From Planctomycetota bacterium (GTDB lineage: Bacteria > Planctomycetota > Phycisphaerae > Phycisphaerales > Zrk34): a stretch of DNA of 64,000 nucleotides. Location of the stretch: assembly GCA_016125255.1 (NCBI GenBank), contig WGMD01000002.1, forward strand, positions 744,001-808,000. Direction: 5' to 3'. Position 1 is the stretch's first letter. Each line of letters opens with the position of its first letter. Shown piece after piece: positions 50,298-59,001 of the stretch. A program made the translations under genes and the position numbers. The notes beneath the pieces were generated by a model. That model made no database searches. It had not been told where the DNA came from and worked only from the letters and a program-made list of their open reading frames with translations.

Positions 50298-51491
50298 ATG
50301 AAACCCCGTCTGTTGCACGCCCTTGTCGCCGCGATCCTGCTGGCGATGATTCAACCCGCGTTCGCCGTCGACGATGCGCATAAGGAAAAAGCCGCCGCTG
50401 TCATCGCCAAGGCACAGGCCTGGCTCAAGGCGCATCAGGGCGAAGACGGCAGTTGGACGCCGCAGCCAGGACCGGCCGTGACCGCGCTCGTCGTTTCCGG
50501 CCTCCTCAACAACAACGAAAAGCCCGGCGACGACGCCGCGCTTCAGAAGGGGCTCAAGTACATCCTCTCCCGTCAGAAATCCGACGGCGGGATTTACGAC
50601 GAGATCCTCGCCAACTACAACACCTCCATCTGCCTCATGGCGCTGGGCCGGCTGCCCAATGAGGAGCGGGTCGCCCCCGCCGTCAAAAAGGCGCAGGACT
50701 TCCTGCGCGGGCTCCAGTGGGCCGACGGCAAGAAAGACCCCAGCGGCAAGGAAATCACCGAAGCGCACCGCTGGTACGGCGGTGCGGGCTACGGCGATGA
50801 AGGTCGGCCCGACATGTCCAACACCGCCACGATGATCGCCGGGCTGCACGACTCGGGACTTGACTGCAAAGACCCCGCGTACATCCGGGCCATGGAGTTC
50901 ATCTCCCGCTTGCAGGGCACCAAGGCCAACACGACCTTCGGCGAGCACATCGAACCCAACGGCGGATTCATCTATGCCTCGAGCCGCTTCTCCAATGATC
51001 TGGACAATCTCGAAACCAAGGTCGGCACCTCCGAAAACGAAAAGGGCGAAGACGTCGACAATGGCGCCGGCGTGTACACCGATGCGCAGGGCGTCAAGCG
51101 CCTCCGCACCTATGGGTCGATGACCTACGCCGGCTTCATGAGCTATCTCTACGCCCAGCTTGACCACGATGACATCCGCGTCAAAGACGCATTCGACTGG
51201 GTCCAGCACAACTACACCCTCGACTCCAACCCCGGCGTCGGCATGCAGGGCTATTACTACTACCTGTACCTGATCACCCGCGCCCTGTCCGCCTACGGCC
51301 AGCCCACGCTCACCACCACCGATGGCAAGACCCACGACTGGGCCAACGAAATCATCGACAAGCTCGCGTCCTTACAGAAGGACGACGGATCGTGGCACAA
51401 TAGCGTCGATCGCTGGATGGAGCGCGATGACAATCTCGTCACCGCCTACTCCGTCCTCGCCCTTCAGTACGCGTCGGGCATGAGCAAGTGA
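50298..51491 (+). CDS. Secreted prenyltransferase/squalene-oxidase-repeat protein
   Basis: The 397-residue protein has a signal peptide (1-23) and repeats with the QxxDGSW motif of terpenoid cyclase/prenyltransferase alpha-alpha toroids: HQGEDGSWTP near 50, RQKSDGGIYDE near 95, and LQKDDGSWHN near 360. Such secreted toroid proteins are common in planctomycetes and their role is unknown; it is not a squalene cyclase by location. GGAGG lies 11 bases before the ATG. A strong terminator follows at 51502-51533. Confidence 0.85.
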   Translation: MKPRLLHALVAAILLAMIQPAFAVDDAHKEKAAAVIAKAQAWLKAHQGEDGSWTPQPGPAVTALVVSGLLNNNEKPGDDAALQKGLKYILSRQKSDGGIYDEILANYNTSICLMALGRLPNEERVAPAVKKAQDFLRGLQWADGKKDPSGKEITEAHRWYGGAGYGDEGRPDMSNTATMIAGLHDSGLDCKDPAYIRAMEFISRLQGTKANTTFGEHIEPNGGFIYASSRFSNDLDNLETKVGTSENEKGEDVDNGAGVYTDAQGVKRLRTYGSMTYAGFMSYLYAQLDHDDIRVKDAFDWVQHNYTLDSNPGVGMQGYYYYLYLITRALSAYGQPTLTTTDGKTHDWANEIIDKLASLQKDDGSWHNSVDRWMERDDNLVTAYSVLALQYASGMSK

Positions 51492-51494
51492 TCC

Positions 51495-52646
51495 TCAACC
51501 GGCCCGCCCCGCTTCAGCCGGGCGGGCTTTTTTCATGCGCGTCCCTTCCGTGATCGCACGCAACATTTCCCCAAGTTTCCCCGTCTGTTCGTACATCTTG
51601 CGCTGCCGCTGCGCGTGCGTATCCCTTTCGCTGATGGCGTGCACGTGCTTGAGGTAGCGCACGCAGTCGAGCCGCCCCGCCGTCGGCTCCAGCGTCCGCA
51701 CCAGATCGCGCAACACCTGTCGCGCCGGCCTCAATTGATAATCCGTCGAGCTCACCAGCGGCGCATCGAGCCCGAACCGCGCCGCCCGCCATTTGTTCTG
51801 CCTCACCAGCATCGGGTGACAATCGTGCTGATACGTTCCATGTTCGATCTGATCGCCCAGCGCGGTGACGAGGCATTGAATCAGCGCCGCCAGCGCCATC
51901 GCGTCGTCCAGCGAGCCGGGCACATCGCAGATGCGCACCTCGACGGTGCCGAAGTTGTGATGCGGGCGGACATCCCACCAGATTTCACGGATGGTTTCGA
52001 TGAACCCCGTGTCGATCATGTGATTGATCAGCCAGACATACTCGCTCCAGTTGCGCATCAAGGGCGGCAGACCGGCGGTGGGCAGTCCGTCCATGATCTT
52101 CGATCGCCACGAGCACAGGCCCGTATCGCGCCCTTCCCAGAACGGGCTGTTGGCGCTGGCCGCCAGCAGCACCGGCAAATGCGAAAGAATCCGGTCGCAG
52201 ATCATCACCGCCTTGTCCCCCGAGTCGACGCCGACGTGCACATGAAGCCCGAACGTCACCAACTGCCGCGCGGTGTCCTGCATGAGATCAACCAGCCCTT
52301 CGTAGCGCGGATTGGGCGTGACCACCTGCGAACGCCAGTTCGAGAACGGATGCGTCCCGGACCAGAGCAATCGCAGCCCCAGTTCGTCCGCCGCCGCCTC
52401 GACGGCCGCGAGCTTCATGCGCAGATCCTCCTCCGCCTGCGCGACCGATTGGCAGATGCCCGTGTTCACCTCCAGGTAGCACTGCATCAGCTCCGGCTTG
52501 ATCGCATGCCCGAACTGATCGCCGATGATCTCCAGCAGCGGCGCGTTGCCGCTCGACAGCGCCATCGTTTCGGCATCGACGAGGCCCAGCTCGATTTCGA
52601 CGCCGAGCGTGGGTTTCGGACTCGTGTTGAATTCCAGGCGACCCAT
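51495..52646 (-). CDS. Carboxylate-amine ligase (glutamate-cysteine ligase type 2, YbdK-like)
   Basis: The 383-residue protein has the YbdK/GCS2 family blocks TLGVEIELGLVD near residue 11, VNTGICQSVAQAEEDL, LVTFGLHVHVGVDSG, ANSPFWEGRDTG and VRPHHNFGTVEVRICD. The family makes gamma-glutamyl amide bonds with ATP. The exact amine acceptor is uncertain. AGGAG precedes the ATG at 52646. Its last ten or so residues (KKARPAEAGRAG) come from the neighbouring terminator. It is 29 bases downstream of the M20 gene. Confidence 0.9.
   Translation of the reverse strand: MGRLEFNTSPKPTLGVEIELGLVDAETMALSSGNAPLLEIIGDQFGHAIKPELMQCYLEVNTGICQSVAQAEEDLRMKLAAVEAAADELGLRLLWSGTHPFSNWRSQVVTPNPRYEGLVDLMQDTARQLVTFGLHVHVGVDSGDKAVMICDRILSHLPVLLAASANSPFWEGRDTGLCSWRSKIMDGLPTAGLPPLMRNWSEYVWLINHMIDTGFIETIREIWWDVRPHHNFGTVEVRICDVPGSLDDAMALAALIQCLVTALGDQIEHGTYQHDCHPMLVRQNKWRAARFGLDAPLVSSTDYQLRPARQVLRDLVRTLEPTAGRLDCVRYLKHVHAISERDTHAQRQRKMYEQTGKLGEMLRAITEGTRMKKARPAEAGRAG
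51502..51533 (+). terminator. Rho-independent terminator overlapping the next gene's 3' end
   Basis: GCCCGCCC/GGGCGGGC forms an 8-base-pair stem with a 10-base loop, followed by TTTTTT. On the opposite strand the same bases encode the last residues of the carboxylate-amine ligase. Confidence 0.92.
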
Positions 52647-52675
52647 GGGCGCGTCTCCTGTGTGTGTGAATGGAA

Positions 52676-53887
52676 CTAAGACGGCGGACCCTTGGCCCAT
52701 TGCACGACCGCCCGCGCGAGAATCTTCGCCCCGATCGCCAGCGCCCGCTCATCCAGATCGAACAGCGGCGAATGCAGCGCCGGCGATCCCTCCGCCGTCG
52801 GCGCGCAACCCAAACGAAACATGCTCCCCGGCACGTGAGCCAGATAGTTGGCGAAATCCTCCCCGCCCATGCTCGGCCGGGCGATCGACTGCACCTGCTC
52901 CTCGCCGATGACCGCCGCCGCCGCCAATCGTACATAGCCGGTCAAGCTCGGATCGTTGAACACCGCGGGCGGACCATGCACCAGCGTGACCTCGATGCGC
53001 GTGCCGGTCGTCATCGCCACGCCGCGCGCCGCCTGCTGAATCTGATCGATCGCGCGCTGACGTGCGTCGGCACCGGCGCTGCGCACCGTGCCGCCGAGCG
53101 TCACGCGATCGGGGATGACGTTGAACGATGCCCCGCCGTGAATCTTTCCGAACGTCACCACCAGCGGGACATGCGCATCGACCGCGCGCGGCACGGAGGC
53201 GTAGATCGCGTTGATGAGCTGCGCCGCCGCCGCGATCGGGTCCAGCGCCTCGTGCGGCCGGGCGGCGTGACCGCCCTTGCCGTGAATCTCGATCGTCAGT
53301 TCATCACAGTCGGCGGTGAACACGCCGGCGCGGACGCCGATCGTTCCCACCGCGCGGCTCGGGTCCATGTGCACCGCCAGAATCGCCTCGACCTCCGTCA
53401 CCGCCCCCGCTTCGACCATCGCCAGCGCCCCCCGGCACGTCTCCTCCGCCGGCTGAAAAATCCCGCGCCAGTTCACCGCCCACGGCAGCGCCCCGCGATT
53501 GTGCATCGCGATGAGGCCGAGCAGCGCTCCGAGCACCACGGCCGTGTGCCCGTCGTGCCCGCACGCGTGCATGATCCCCGCATTGAGCGAGCGATACTTG
53601 ACGGGGTTGGCCTCCTCGATCCGCAGCGCGTCGATGTCCGCCCGCAGCGCGATGCGCGGCTGAGGCATCGGCGGATCCGGATCGATGATTAGCCCGCATT
53701 CACCGGGGCCCTGGCGAATCGAAACATCTTCGCCCGCGAACTGATCGCGCAGGAAGCGCGTCGTCTGGGATTCCTCCCCGCTGGGTTCCGGATGCATGTG
53801 CAGATGGCGGCGCACCTCGATCATCTTCGACTGAAGCTCGTCGATGATGCGATCAAGCTGCGTGGCCCAGGCCGTCTGAGTCTGCAT
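52676..53887 (-). CDS. M20 family amidohydrolase (hippurate hydrolase-like)
   Basis: The 403-residue protein has M20D signatures: RRHLHMHPEPSGEE near residue 27, MHACGHDGHTAVVLGA (metal His and Asp), QPAEE and GGEDFANYL. Such enzymes are metal-dependent and remove acyl groups from amino acids or related compounds. The start at 53887 follows the usual N-terminus; the frame to 54064 runs into the neighbouring terminator. It is upstream of the carboxylate-amine ligase on the same strand. Confidence 0.92.
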   Translation of the reverse strand: MQTQTAWATQLDRIIDELQSKMIEVRRHLHMHPEPSGEESQTTRFLRDQFAGEDVSIRQGPGECGLIIDPDPPMPQPRIALRADIDALRIEEANPVKYRSLNAGIMHACGHDGHTAVVLGALLGLIAMHNRGALPWAVNWRGIFQPAEETCRGALAMVEAGAVTEVEAILAVHMDPSRAVGTIGVRAGVFTADCDELTIEIHGKGGHAARPHEALDPIAAAAQLINAIYASVPRAVDAHVPLVVTFGKIHGGASFNVIPDRVTLGGTVRSAGADARQRAIDQIQQAARGVAMTTGTRIEVTLVHGPPAVFNDPSLTGYVRLAAAAVIGEEQVQSIARPSMGGEDFANYLAHVPGSMFRLGCAPTAEGSPALHSPLFDLDERALAIGAKILARAVVQWAKGPPS

Positions 53888-53954
53888 GAAGCGCCTCCGG
53901 CTCGTTACATGATAAGCGTTCACGCGCCCGCTGTCCGCTTCGCCGCGGGCGCAT

Positions 53955-53985
53955 GAAAAAACCTCCCCGTAGGCACGGGGAGGTT
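53955..53985 (-). terminator. Rho-independent terminator of the PEP-CTERM gene at 54024
   Basis: On the minus strand an 11-base-pair perfect stem (AACCTCCCCGT/ACGGGGAGGTT, loop GCCT) is followed by TTTTCATG. Confidence 0.92.
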
Positions 53986-54023
53986 GATCGTGATGAAGAA
54001 TCGTCTGCCGGCGGTACGAGCGA

Positions 54024-54740
54024 TCAGCATGCCCGGCGGCGGCGGAGCACCAGCCCCATCGCACCCGCCATCAGCAGCCCCAGCGACGCGGGCTCGGGAA
54101 CCGGAACGATGGTCGGCGGCGGTTCGGGCGCGGTGCCGCTCGTGTCGGGACCGGTGCCGAAGAAGAACGTCACGTTGCTGAACGCCGCGGTCGGAGAGAC
54201 GTTGGAGATGTCGAAGAAGAACGTGGCCATGCCCTTGATGTACGGCTCGAAGTTCTTGAGGTTTCCGTTGGGCGTGCGCCCGTCGGCGATGATCATGCTG
54301 TACGGCTGGCCATTGCCGAGCGTGATCGTGTTAATCTGGCCGGACCCGCCGGAATTCGCCTGCCATTTGCCCACCGAGTTGAGCGCATCCTTGAGGAATT
54401 CGGAATCAGGCGTGATGGTGTTGGTCTTGAAGTTGATGGCGGTGCCTTTGACGGACGTCAGACTGCCGACGTTCAAACCGGAGAACGAGAAGTTGAGTCC
54501 GCTGATCGCCACGCCCTGCCCGTTGCCCGGCGAAGTCGCGGTGACCTTGACCTGAAGATGGGTCGCGTCAACGATGTCGAACACGGCGGTGCCGCTGACG
54601 GTGCCGTTGGAGCTGGGCCCGCTGAAGCTGAAGATCGTGGCCGCACGCGTCGTGTTCCCCGCCGCACTGAGCACCAGCGCCGCCAGAACAGCCGTGACTT
54701 TCCCGAACGAAACACGCCGTGTCATCGCAGACCAAAACAT
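54024..54740 (-). CDS. PEP-CTERM protein of unknown function
   Basis: The 238-residue protein starts at ATG 54740 with AGGTGAG upstream. It has a signal peptide (about 1-33, ending near NTTRA), a beta-rich domain, a Pro-rich spacer (APEPPPTIVP) and a PEP-CTERM tail VPVPEPASLGLLMAG with RRRRAC. The final Cys is unusual but lies after the basic cluster. It is followed by a terminator. It is probably an exosortase-sorted envelope protein. Confidence 0.83.
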   Translation of the reverse strand: MFWSAMTRRVSFGKVTAVLAALVLSAAGNTTRAATIFSFSGPSSNGTVSGTAVFDIVDATHLQVKVTATSPGNGQGVAISGLNFSFSGLNVGSLTSVKGTAINFKTNTITPDSEFLKDALNSVGKWQANSGGSGQINTITLGNGQPYSMIIADGRTPNGNLKNFEPYIKGMATFFFDISNVSPTAAFSNVTFFFGTGPDTSGTAPEPPPTIVPVPEPASLGLLMAGAMGLVLRRRRAC

Positions 54741-55074
54741 GGAACACTCACCTTTCAGGTAGATTGGAACCGCGCGCAGCCATCCGCTGGCGAAGTCCGC
54801 GCGTATGGCGAACCTGAAGAAGTGAAAAACAAATCCGATGCCAATCGTGCACGATCTGATAAGTCCGCACACTAAACCAATAGATGCAACAACTTGCGCG
54901 CTCGCACGCCGCACGTTCGGCGACCTGTTAGGGGTCCGTTTATTCCGGTGAGTCAGATTTGGTGTACCAAAGTGGTGTGTCAAAGCTGCACAGGTGGCGA
55001 CGCCGCAACATCGCGGAGAGATTGCCCGCCGCTGTCCGAACGGATGCTTCATGGATGTCGCGCGTGTCGTGCGA
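54741..55074. other. 334-base region between two minus-strand PEP-CTERM genes
   Basis: No gene is supported. A palindrome TTTGGT-GT-ACCAAA lies at 54958-54971. No terminator with a T-run is evident for the upstream gene, and no strong promoter for the downstream one. Confidence 0.4.
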
Positions 55075-55809
55075 TCAGCGCCGACCGCGGCGGACCAGCA
55101 GGCCGCACGCCGCAAGACCCGCCAAACTCAACGTCGTCGGCTCGGGCACGAGCTTGACGATCAGCTCCGGTCCGATGTCGGTCGTGCTTTCCGACGAGGC
55201 GATGTTGAAGCCCGGCGACTGATTGGACTGCGTGTCGACGCTGATCATGAGCGTGACGGAACTGTTGGACGACTGATAGAAATCCGACAGATTGGGGAGG
55301 ATGATCGAGTAGATGAAGCCGGTGTTCTCGGTGCCGGTGTTGAAGTTGATCGTGCCGATCTTGGTGGCGCTGGCGGCGAAGTTGTTCTTGCTTGCCGTGT
55401 TGTTGCCCGGCGCGTTGTTCCACGTCAGCGCGTCCTCATCCCAATCCACATCCAGCACGCCGCCGGACGGCGTGAACCCGGCGTTAAGACCCCAGATGCC
55501 GAACGTCCCGGTGTAGCTGGTGGAGATATCCGCCTGGCGGAAGCGGAACGTCGCGCTGTGCGTCATGCCGATGTCCACCCCGGTCAGATCGAACCGGACC
55601 CACGCCTTGCGGCTGTTGGCCGTGGCGTTCTTGATCAGCAGCGTCTCCGCGTCCCCGTTGCCGCCCTGCACATTGCTCGCATCGTCGATCTTGCCGTAAT
55701 GATCCGCGACCGCCTCCGTCGTCACCGTCCCCGCCCGCGCGACCGATCCGATCGCCAGCATCGCGCAAGCGGTCAACAGCAAAATGACATGAAATTGGAG
55801 CTGTCTCAT
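55075..55809 (-). CDS. PEP-CTERM protein with DNRLRE-like domain
   Basis: The 244-residue protein has a signal peptide (1-26), a domain of the DNRLRE/CBM96-like kind (AVADHYGKIDD, RKAWVRFDLTGVDIG, ATFRFRQAD, WDEDALTWNNAPGNN) and the PEP-CTERM tail LVPEPTTLSLAGLAACGLL with RRGRR. The domain suggests carbohydrate or surface binding. The start at 55809 has AGGAG in front and follows a promoter at 55859-55887. Confidence 0.83.
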   Translation of the reverse strand: MRQLQFHVILLLTACAMLAIGSVARAGTVTTEAVADHYGKIDDASNVQGGNGDAETLLIKNATANSRKAWVRFDLTGVDIGMTHSATFRFRQADISTSYTGTFGIWGLNAGFTPSGGVLDVDWDEDALTWNNAPGNNTASKNNFAASATKIGTINFNTGTENTGFIYSIILPNLSDFYQSSNSSVTLMISVDTQSNQSPGFNIASSESTTDIGPELIVKLVPEPTTLSLAGLAACGLLVRRGRR

Positions 55810-55858
55810 GGCTTCTCCTGTCAAAACAATGTGAAAATGGCCTCGATCCGCAATCCGC

Positions 55859-55887
55859 ATGATACGAACATCACGGACGATTCACAA
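55859..55887 (-). promoter_or_regulatory. Promoter of the DNRLRE-like PEP-CTERM gene
   Basis: On the minus strand TTGTGA (55882-55887) and TATCAT (55859-55864) are 17 bases apart, about 45 bases before the start codon. Confidence 0.55.
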
Positions 55888-55919
55888 GAAAAAAGCACCC
55901 CGACCTCACCGTCCCACGC

Positions 55920-56822
55920 TCAAACATCACACAGCGACACCGCTTCGCGCAGGCCTTCGAGCGGATCGCGCGTGGGGATGAATTCCTGTCCGACGTAGCC
56001 GGTGTAGCCCACTTCCAGGAGCGCCCGCATGATCGGCGGGTAGTTGATTTCCTGCGTGTCGTCGAGTTCCTTGCGGCCGGGGTTACCGGCGGTGTGAACG
56101 TGCGCGATGAAATCCTTGTACTGACGGATGCGCGAGATGACGTCGCCGTCCATGATCTGCACATGGTAGATGTCGAACAGCAGCTTCATGTTCGGCGACT
56201 CGACGCGGCGGATGATTTCGATGCAGTAGTCGGTGTGGTCCCCTTGATAGCCGGGGTGGCCTTTCATGGTGATATCGACGCGGCTGTTGAGCATTTCGAG
56301 GCAGAGGTTGACGCCTTTTTTCTCGGCGTAGCCGATGATTTCCTTGAAGCCCTTGACGCAGTTGTCCATGCCGACGTCGTCGGGGATGTCCTCGCGGAAG
56401 CCGGTGAAGCTGATGACGTTTTTGCAGCCGAAGTCTGCGGCGGCGTCGATGGCGGTGCGCGTCGATTCAATGACCTGCGGTTGGTACTTGGGATTGTTGA
56501 AGCCCTTGGTGAACCCGGTGCCGCAGGAGGCGATCGCGCAGGTCAGGCCGTATTTTTTGAGGATGGGCCAGTGCTGCGGGCTGATGAGTTCGATGCTCTG
56601 ACAGCCAAGCTGCACGGCGACCCGCGCCATGGCCTCCGGCTCCCACGCCTTGGCATAGCACCAGTGCACGAGCGACTGCTTGATGCGACCGTTGACGACG
56701 CGACCGGCCGGTGCGGCGGCGGCGTTGGACGATGAAGCGAAGGTCGCGGCGGCGGCGCCGGCGGCACCGGCGAGCAGATGGCGGCGGGACAGTCCCTCTG
56801 ATGCGCGGGATGCGGGCGACAT
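55920..56822 (-). CDS. Tat-exported sugar phosphate isomerase/epimerase (hydroxypyruvate isomerase-like)
   Basis: The 300-residue protein has a twin-arginine signal (SRRHLLAGAAG, residues 12-22) and an AP-endonuclease-2/xylose-isomerase-like TIM barrel: CQSIELISPQHWP, NVISFTGFRED, LCLEMLNSRVD, LLFDIYHVQIMDGD and VGQEFIPTRDP. The pattern is closest to hydroxypyruvate isomerases. It should act outside the cytoplasm. The substrate is unknown. Confidence 0.85.
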   Translation of the reverse strand: MSPASRASEGLSRRHLLAGAAGAAAATFASSSNAAAAPAGRVVNGRIKQSLVHWCYAKAWEPEAMARVAVQLGCQSIELISPQHWPILKKYGLTCAIASCGTGFTKGFNNPKYQPQVIESTRTAIDAAADFGCKNVISFTGFREDIPDDVGMDNCVKGFKEIIGYAEKKGVNLCLEMLNSRVDITMKGHPGYQGDHTDYCIEIIRRVESPNMKLLFDIYHVQIMDGDVISRIRQYKDFIAHVHTAGNPGRKELDDTQEINYPPIMRALLEVGYTGYVGQEFIPTRDPLEGLREAVSLCDV

Positions 56823-56886
56823 AAGCGGCTCCTTCGTGCGATGACCTCATCACACGATAAGCCGCGTCAATGAAACGGACAAATGC

Positions 56887-57498
56887 TCAGGGAATCGAAG
56901 GTGTTTCGGCCGCGGCGGTGGACGGCGGGGCCGACGGAGCGCGTGCCTGCGGGTCGTCGATGAGCGTGACCTTGTGCTTGCGGGCATCGCGGCGGGCGGC
57001 GAGACGCGCATGGTCGAATTTCGTGTCCGACCAGTCGACGTCTTCGATCCGCAGCGACGTGCCGTTGACAAGGTTGTAGGTTTCGAGCGTCGACTCCTGC
57101 GAAAGCTGCATCGGGACGCGGGCGCGGATCAGGCCGCGGTAGGGGTTGTACCAGAACGCGGCGAGCTTTCCGTCGGCGACAATGCGCTGCGGATTGAACA
57201 GTTCCCGATCGGCTTCATCGACGTGATCGATCCAGGGCATGGCCTGATGACCGAACAAGGCATTAAGCGGGCGATGATCGAACCAGGCCGGCTCGACATG
57301 CATGGCGTACCCGCGATTGGATGCGGGCACATCGCCCACGGCCGCGCGGTACAGGCATTGACTTTCGATGGCATGGATCGCCTGTTGAACGGCGACGACC
57401 TGCTGAAGATGGTCACCCTGCTCGCGCTGATAGACCACCACACCACCAAGCACGGCGATCAGCGTCAGAGCCAGAAGCGTATCGGCGAATAGGCGCAT
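56887..57498 (-). CDS. Membrane-anchored protein of unknown function
   Basis: The 203-residue protein has an N-terminal hydrophobic helix (MRLFADTLLALTLIAVLGGVV) followed by a QREQGD segment, resembling pseudopilin-like or single-pass inner-membrane proteins. The rest is soluble, with a Pro/Ala-rich end. No family is recognised. It is divergent from the first M16 peptidase gene. Confidence 0.65.
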   Translation of the reverse strand: MRLFADTLLALTLIAVLGGVVVYQREQGDHLQQVVAVQQAIHAIESQCLYRAAVGDVPASNRGYAMHVEPAWFDHRPLNALFGHQAMPWIDHVDEADRELFNPQRIVADGKLAAFWYNPYRGLIRARVPMQLSQESTLETYNLVNGTSLRIEDVDWSDTKFDHARLAARRDARKHKVTLIDDPQARAPSAPPSTAAAETPSIP

Positions 57499-57660
57499 AG
57501 CGTAACCCCATCGGGATGCCTCCACTCGACACATCGGCCGGATAACCGCGCGACTTTACGGCCCCCGCCCGGATGTACTGACATGCCCGGACGACCCCGA
57601 TACAATGACGCTCCCCGCAAGCCGGGGCTGTGAATATCGGACGTTTTTCTGGAGATTTTC

Positions 57661-58905
57661 GTGACGACACGCACGCAGGCCCCCACGATTCATCAACACC
57701 GCTTCGCCAACGGGCTGACGCTCGTCGTCGAGCCGATCGCATCGGTGGCCAGTGCGGCGATGACGCTCCTGACGCCGGCGGGCATCACGACCGAACCGGC
57801 CGATCGCCAGGGCGTCGGCGCGATTCTCAGCGAGATGATCTTTCGCGGGGCCGGCGAACTGGACGCCCGGCAGCACTCCGATGCACTGGACCAGCTCGGC
57901 GTGCATCGCTCGGGCGAAGTGCTCACGCATCACATGCGGCTCGGCGCGACCATGATGGGCGATCGCATCGACGCCGCCCTGCCGCTGCTGCTGGACATGA
58001 TTCGTCGGCCGCGGCTCGACGAGACGACCTTCGAGCCGTCGCGCCAGCTTGCGATCACCGCGATCGACTCGCTCGAAGACAATCCGCAGCACAAGGTGAT
58101 GATCGAACTGAAGCGCCAGCACGTGGGCGATCCGATGGGCCGATCGACGATGGGGCTGCTCGAACACCTCGAAAACCTCACGCACGCACAGGTCGTTTCG
58201 CATTACAAGCAGCGGTGCGTCGCCGACGGCGCGATCATCGGACTGGCCGGCAACGTCGAGTTCGAGAAGGTGCGCGATCAGATCGGCGAGCTGCTGGGCG
58301 ATTGGAGCGGGTCGGCGAAGCTGGCGACGCCCAATGCGCCCCCGCCGCATACATATCACCATATCGAAGCCGACACGACGCAGCAGCACATCGGGCTCGC
58401 GTATGACACGGTCGGCGAGCTGGACCCGATGTCGATGACGCAGCGCGTGGCGGTGGCGGTGCTCAGCGGGGGCATGAGCGGGCGGCTGTTCACCGAAGTG
58501 CGCGAAGTGCGCGGGCTCTGCTATTCCGTGTACGCCAGCTACGGCGCCCAGCGCGAGCGCGGCGTCGTGTACGCCTATGCCGGGACCACCACGCAGCGCG
58601 CCGCCGAAACGCTCAGCGTCCTGCGCGGCGAGCTGATCCGACTCGCCGACGGCGTCGAGCGGGATGAATTCGACCGCGCGATCGTCGGCCTCAAGGCCCG
58701 GCTCGTCATGCAGGGCGAATCCACCAGCGCCCGCGCCTCCGCCATCGCCGGCGATCAGTTCCTGCGCGGCCGGCCGCGCACCCTCGACGACGTCGCCGCC
58801 GAAATCGACGCGGTCACCCTCGACAAGGTCAACGACTTCGTCGCCGCCCATCGCGCGGGCGACTTTACGACATTGAACATCGGACCGGATAAGCTCGATG
58901 TGTAA
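57661..58905 (+). CDS. M16 family peptidase homologue lacking the zinc motif
   Basis: The 414-residue protein aligns with M16 (insulinase/pitrilysin) proteins: a TPAGITTEPADRQGVG opening, then GGMSGRLFTEVREVRGLCYSVYASY in the second domain. The HxxEH zinc motif is replaced by a segment reading ILSEM, so it should be inactive. It probably pairs with the active M16 protein encoded next, as in mitochondrial processing peptidase or paired bacterial M16B subunits. TGGAG precedes the GTG at 57661. Confidence 0.85.
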   Translation: MTTRTQAPTIHQHRFANGLTLVVEPIASVASAAMTLLTPAGITTEPADRQGVGAILSEMIFRGAGELDARQHSDALDQLGVHRSGEVLTHHMRLGATMMGDRIDAALPLLLDMIRRPRLDETTFEPSRQLAITAIDSLEDNPQHKVMIELKRQHVGDPMGRSTMGLLEHLENLTHAQVVSHYKQRCVADGAIIGLAGNVEFEKVRDQIGELLGDWSGSAKLATPNAPPPHTYHHIEADTTQQHIGLAYDTVGELDPMSMTQRVAVAVLSGGMSGRLFTEVREVRGLCYSVYASYGAQRERGVVYAYAGTTTQRAAETLSVLRGELIRLADGVERDEFDRAIVGLKARLVMQGESTSARASAIAGDQFLRGRPRTLDDVAAEIDAVTLDKVNDFVAAHRAGDFTTLNIGPDKLDV

Positions 58906-58910
58906 CGCCC

Positions 58911-58978
58911 GTTTAGCCGCGAGCCGGAGGCGAGCGCTTCGGCCGCGGGGGGCGCTCGCCTCCGGCTCGCGGCTAAAC
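58911..58978. repeat. TAGCCGCGAGCCGGAGGCGAGCG palindromic element between M16 genes
   Basis: Perfect 27-base inverted arms (58911-58937 and 58952-58978) around a 14-base loop. The arm AGCCGCGAGCCGGAGG resembles the inner arm AGCCGCGACCGTGAGG of the elements at 41260 and 44306. It may act as a transcription or mRNA-stability element between the paired peptidase genes. Confidence 0.82.
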
Positions 58979-59001
58979 ACGCATTCATCAGGACATACAC
59001 G

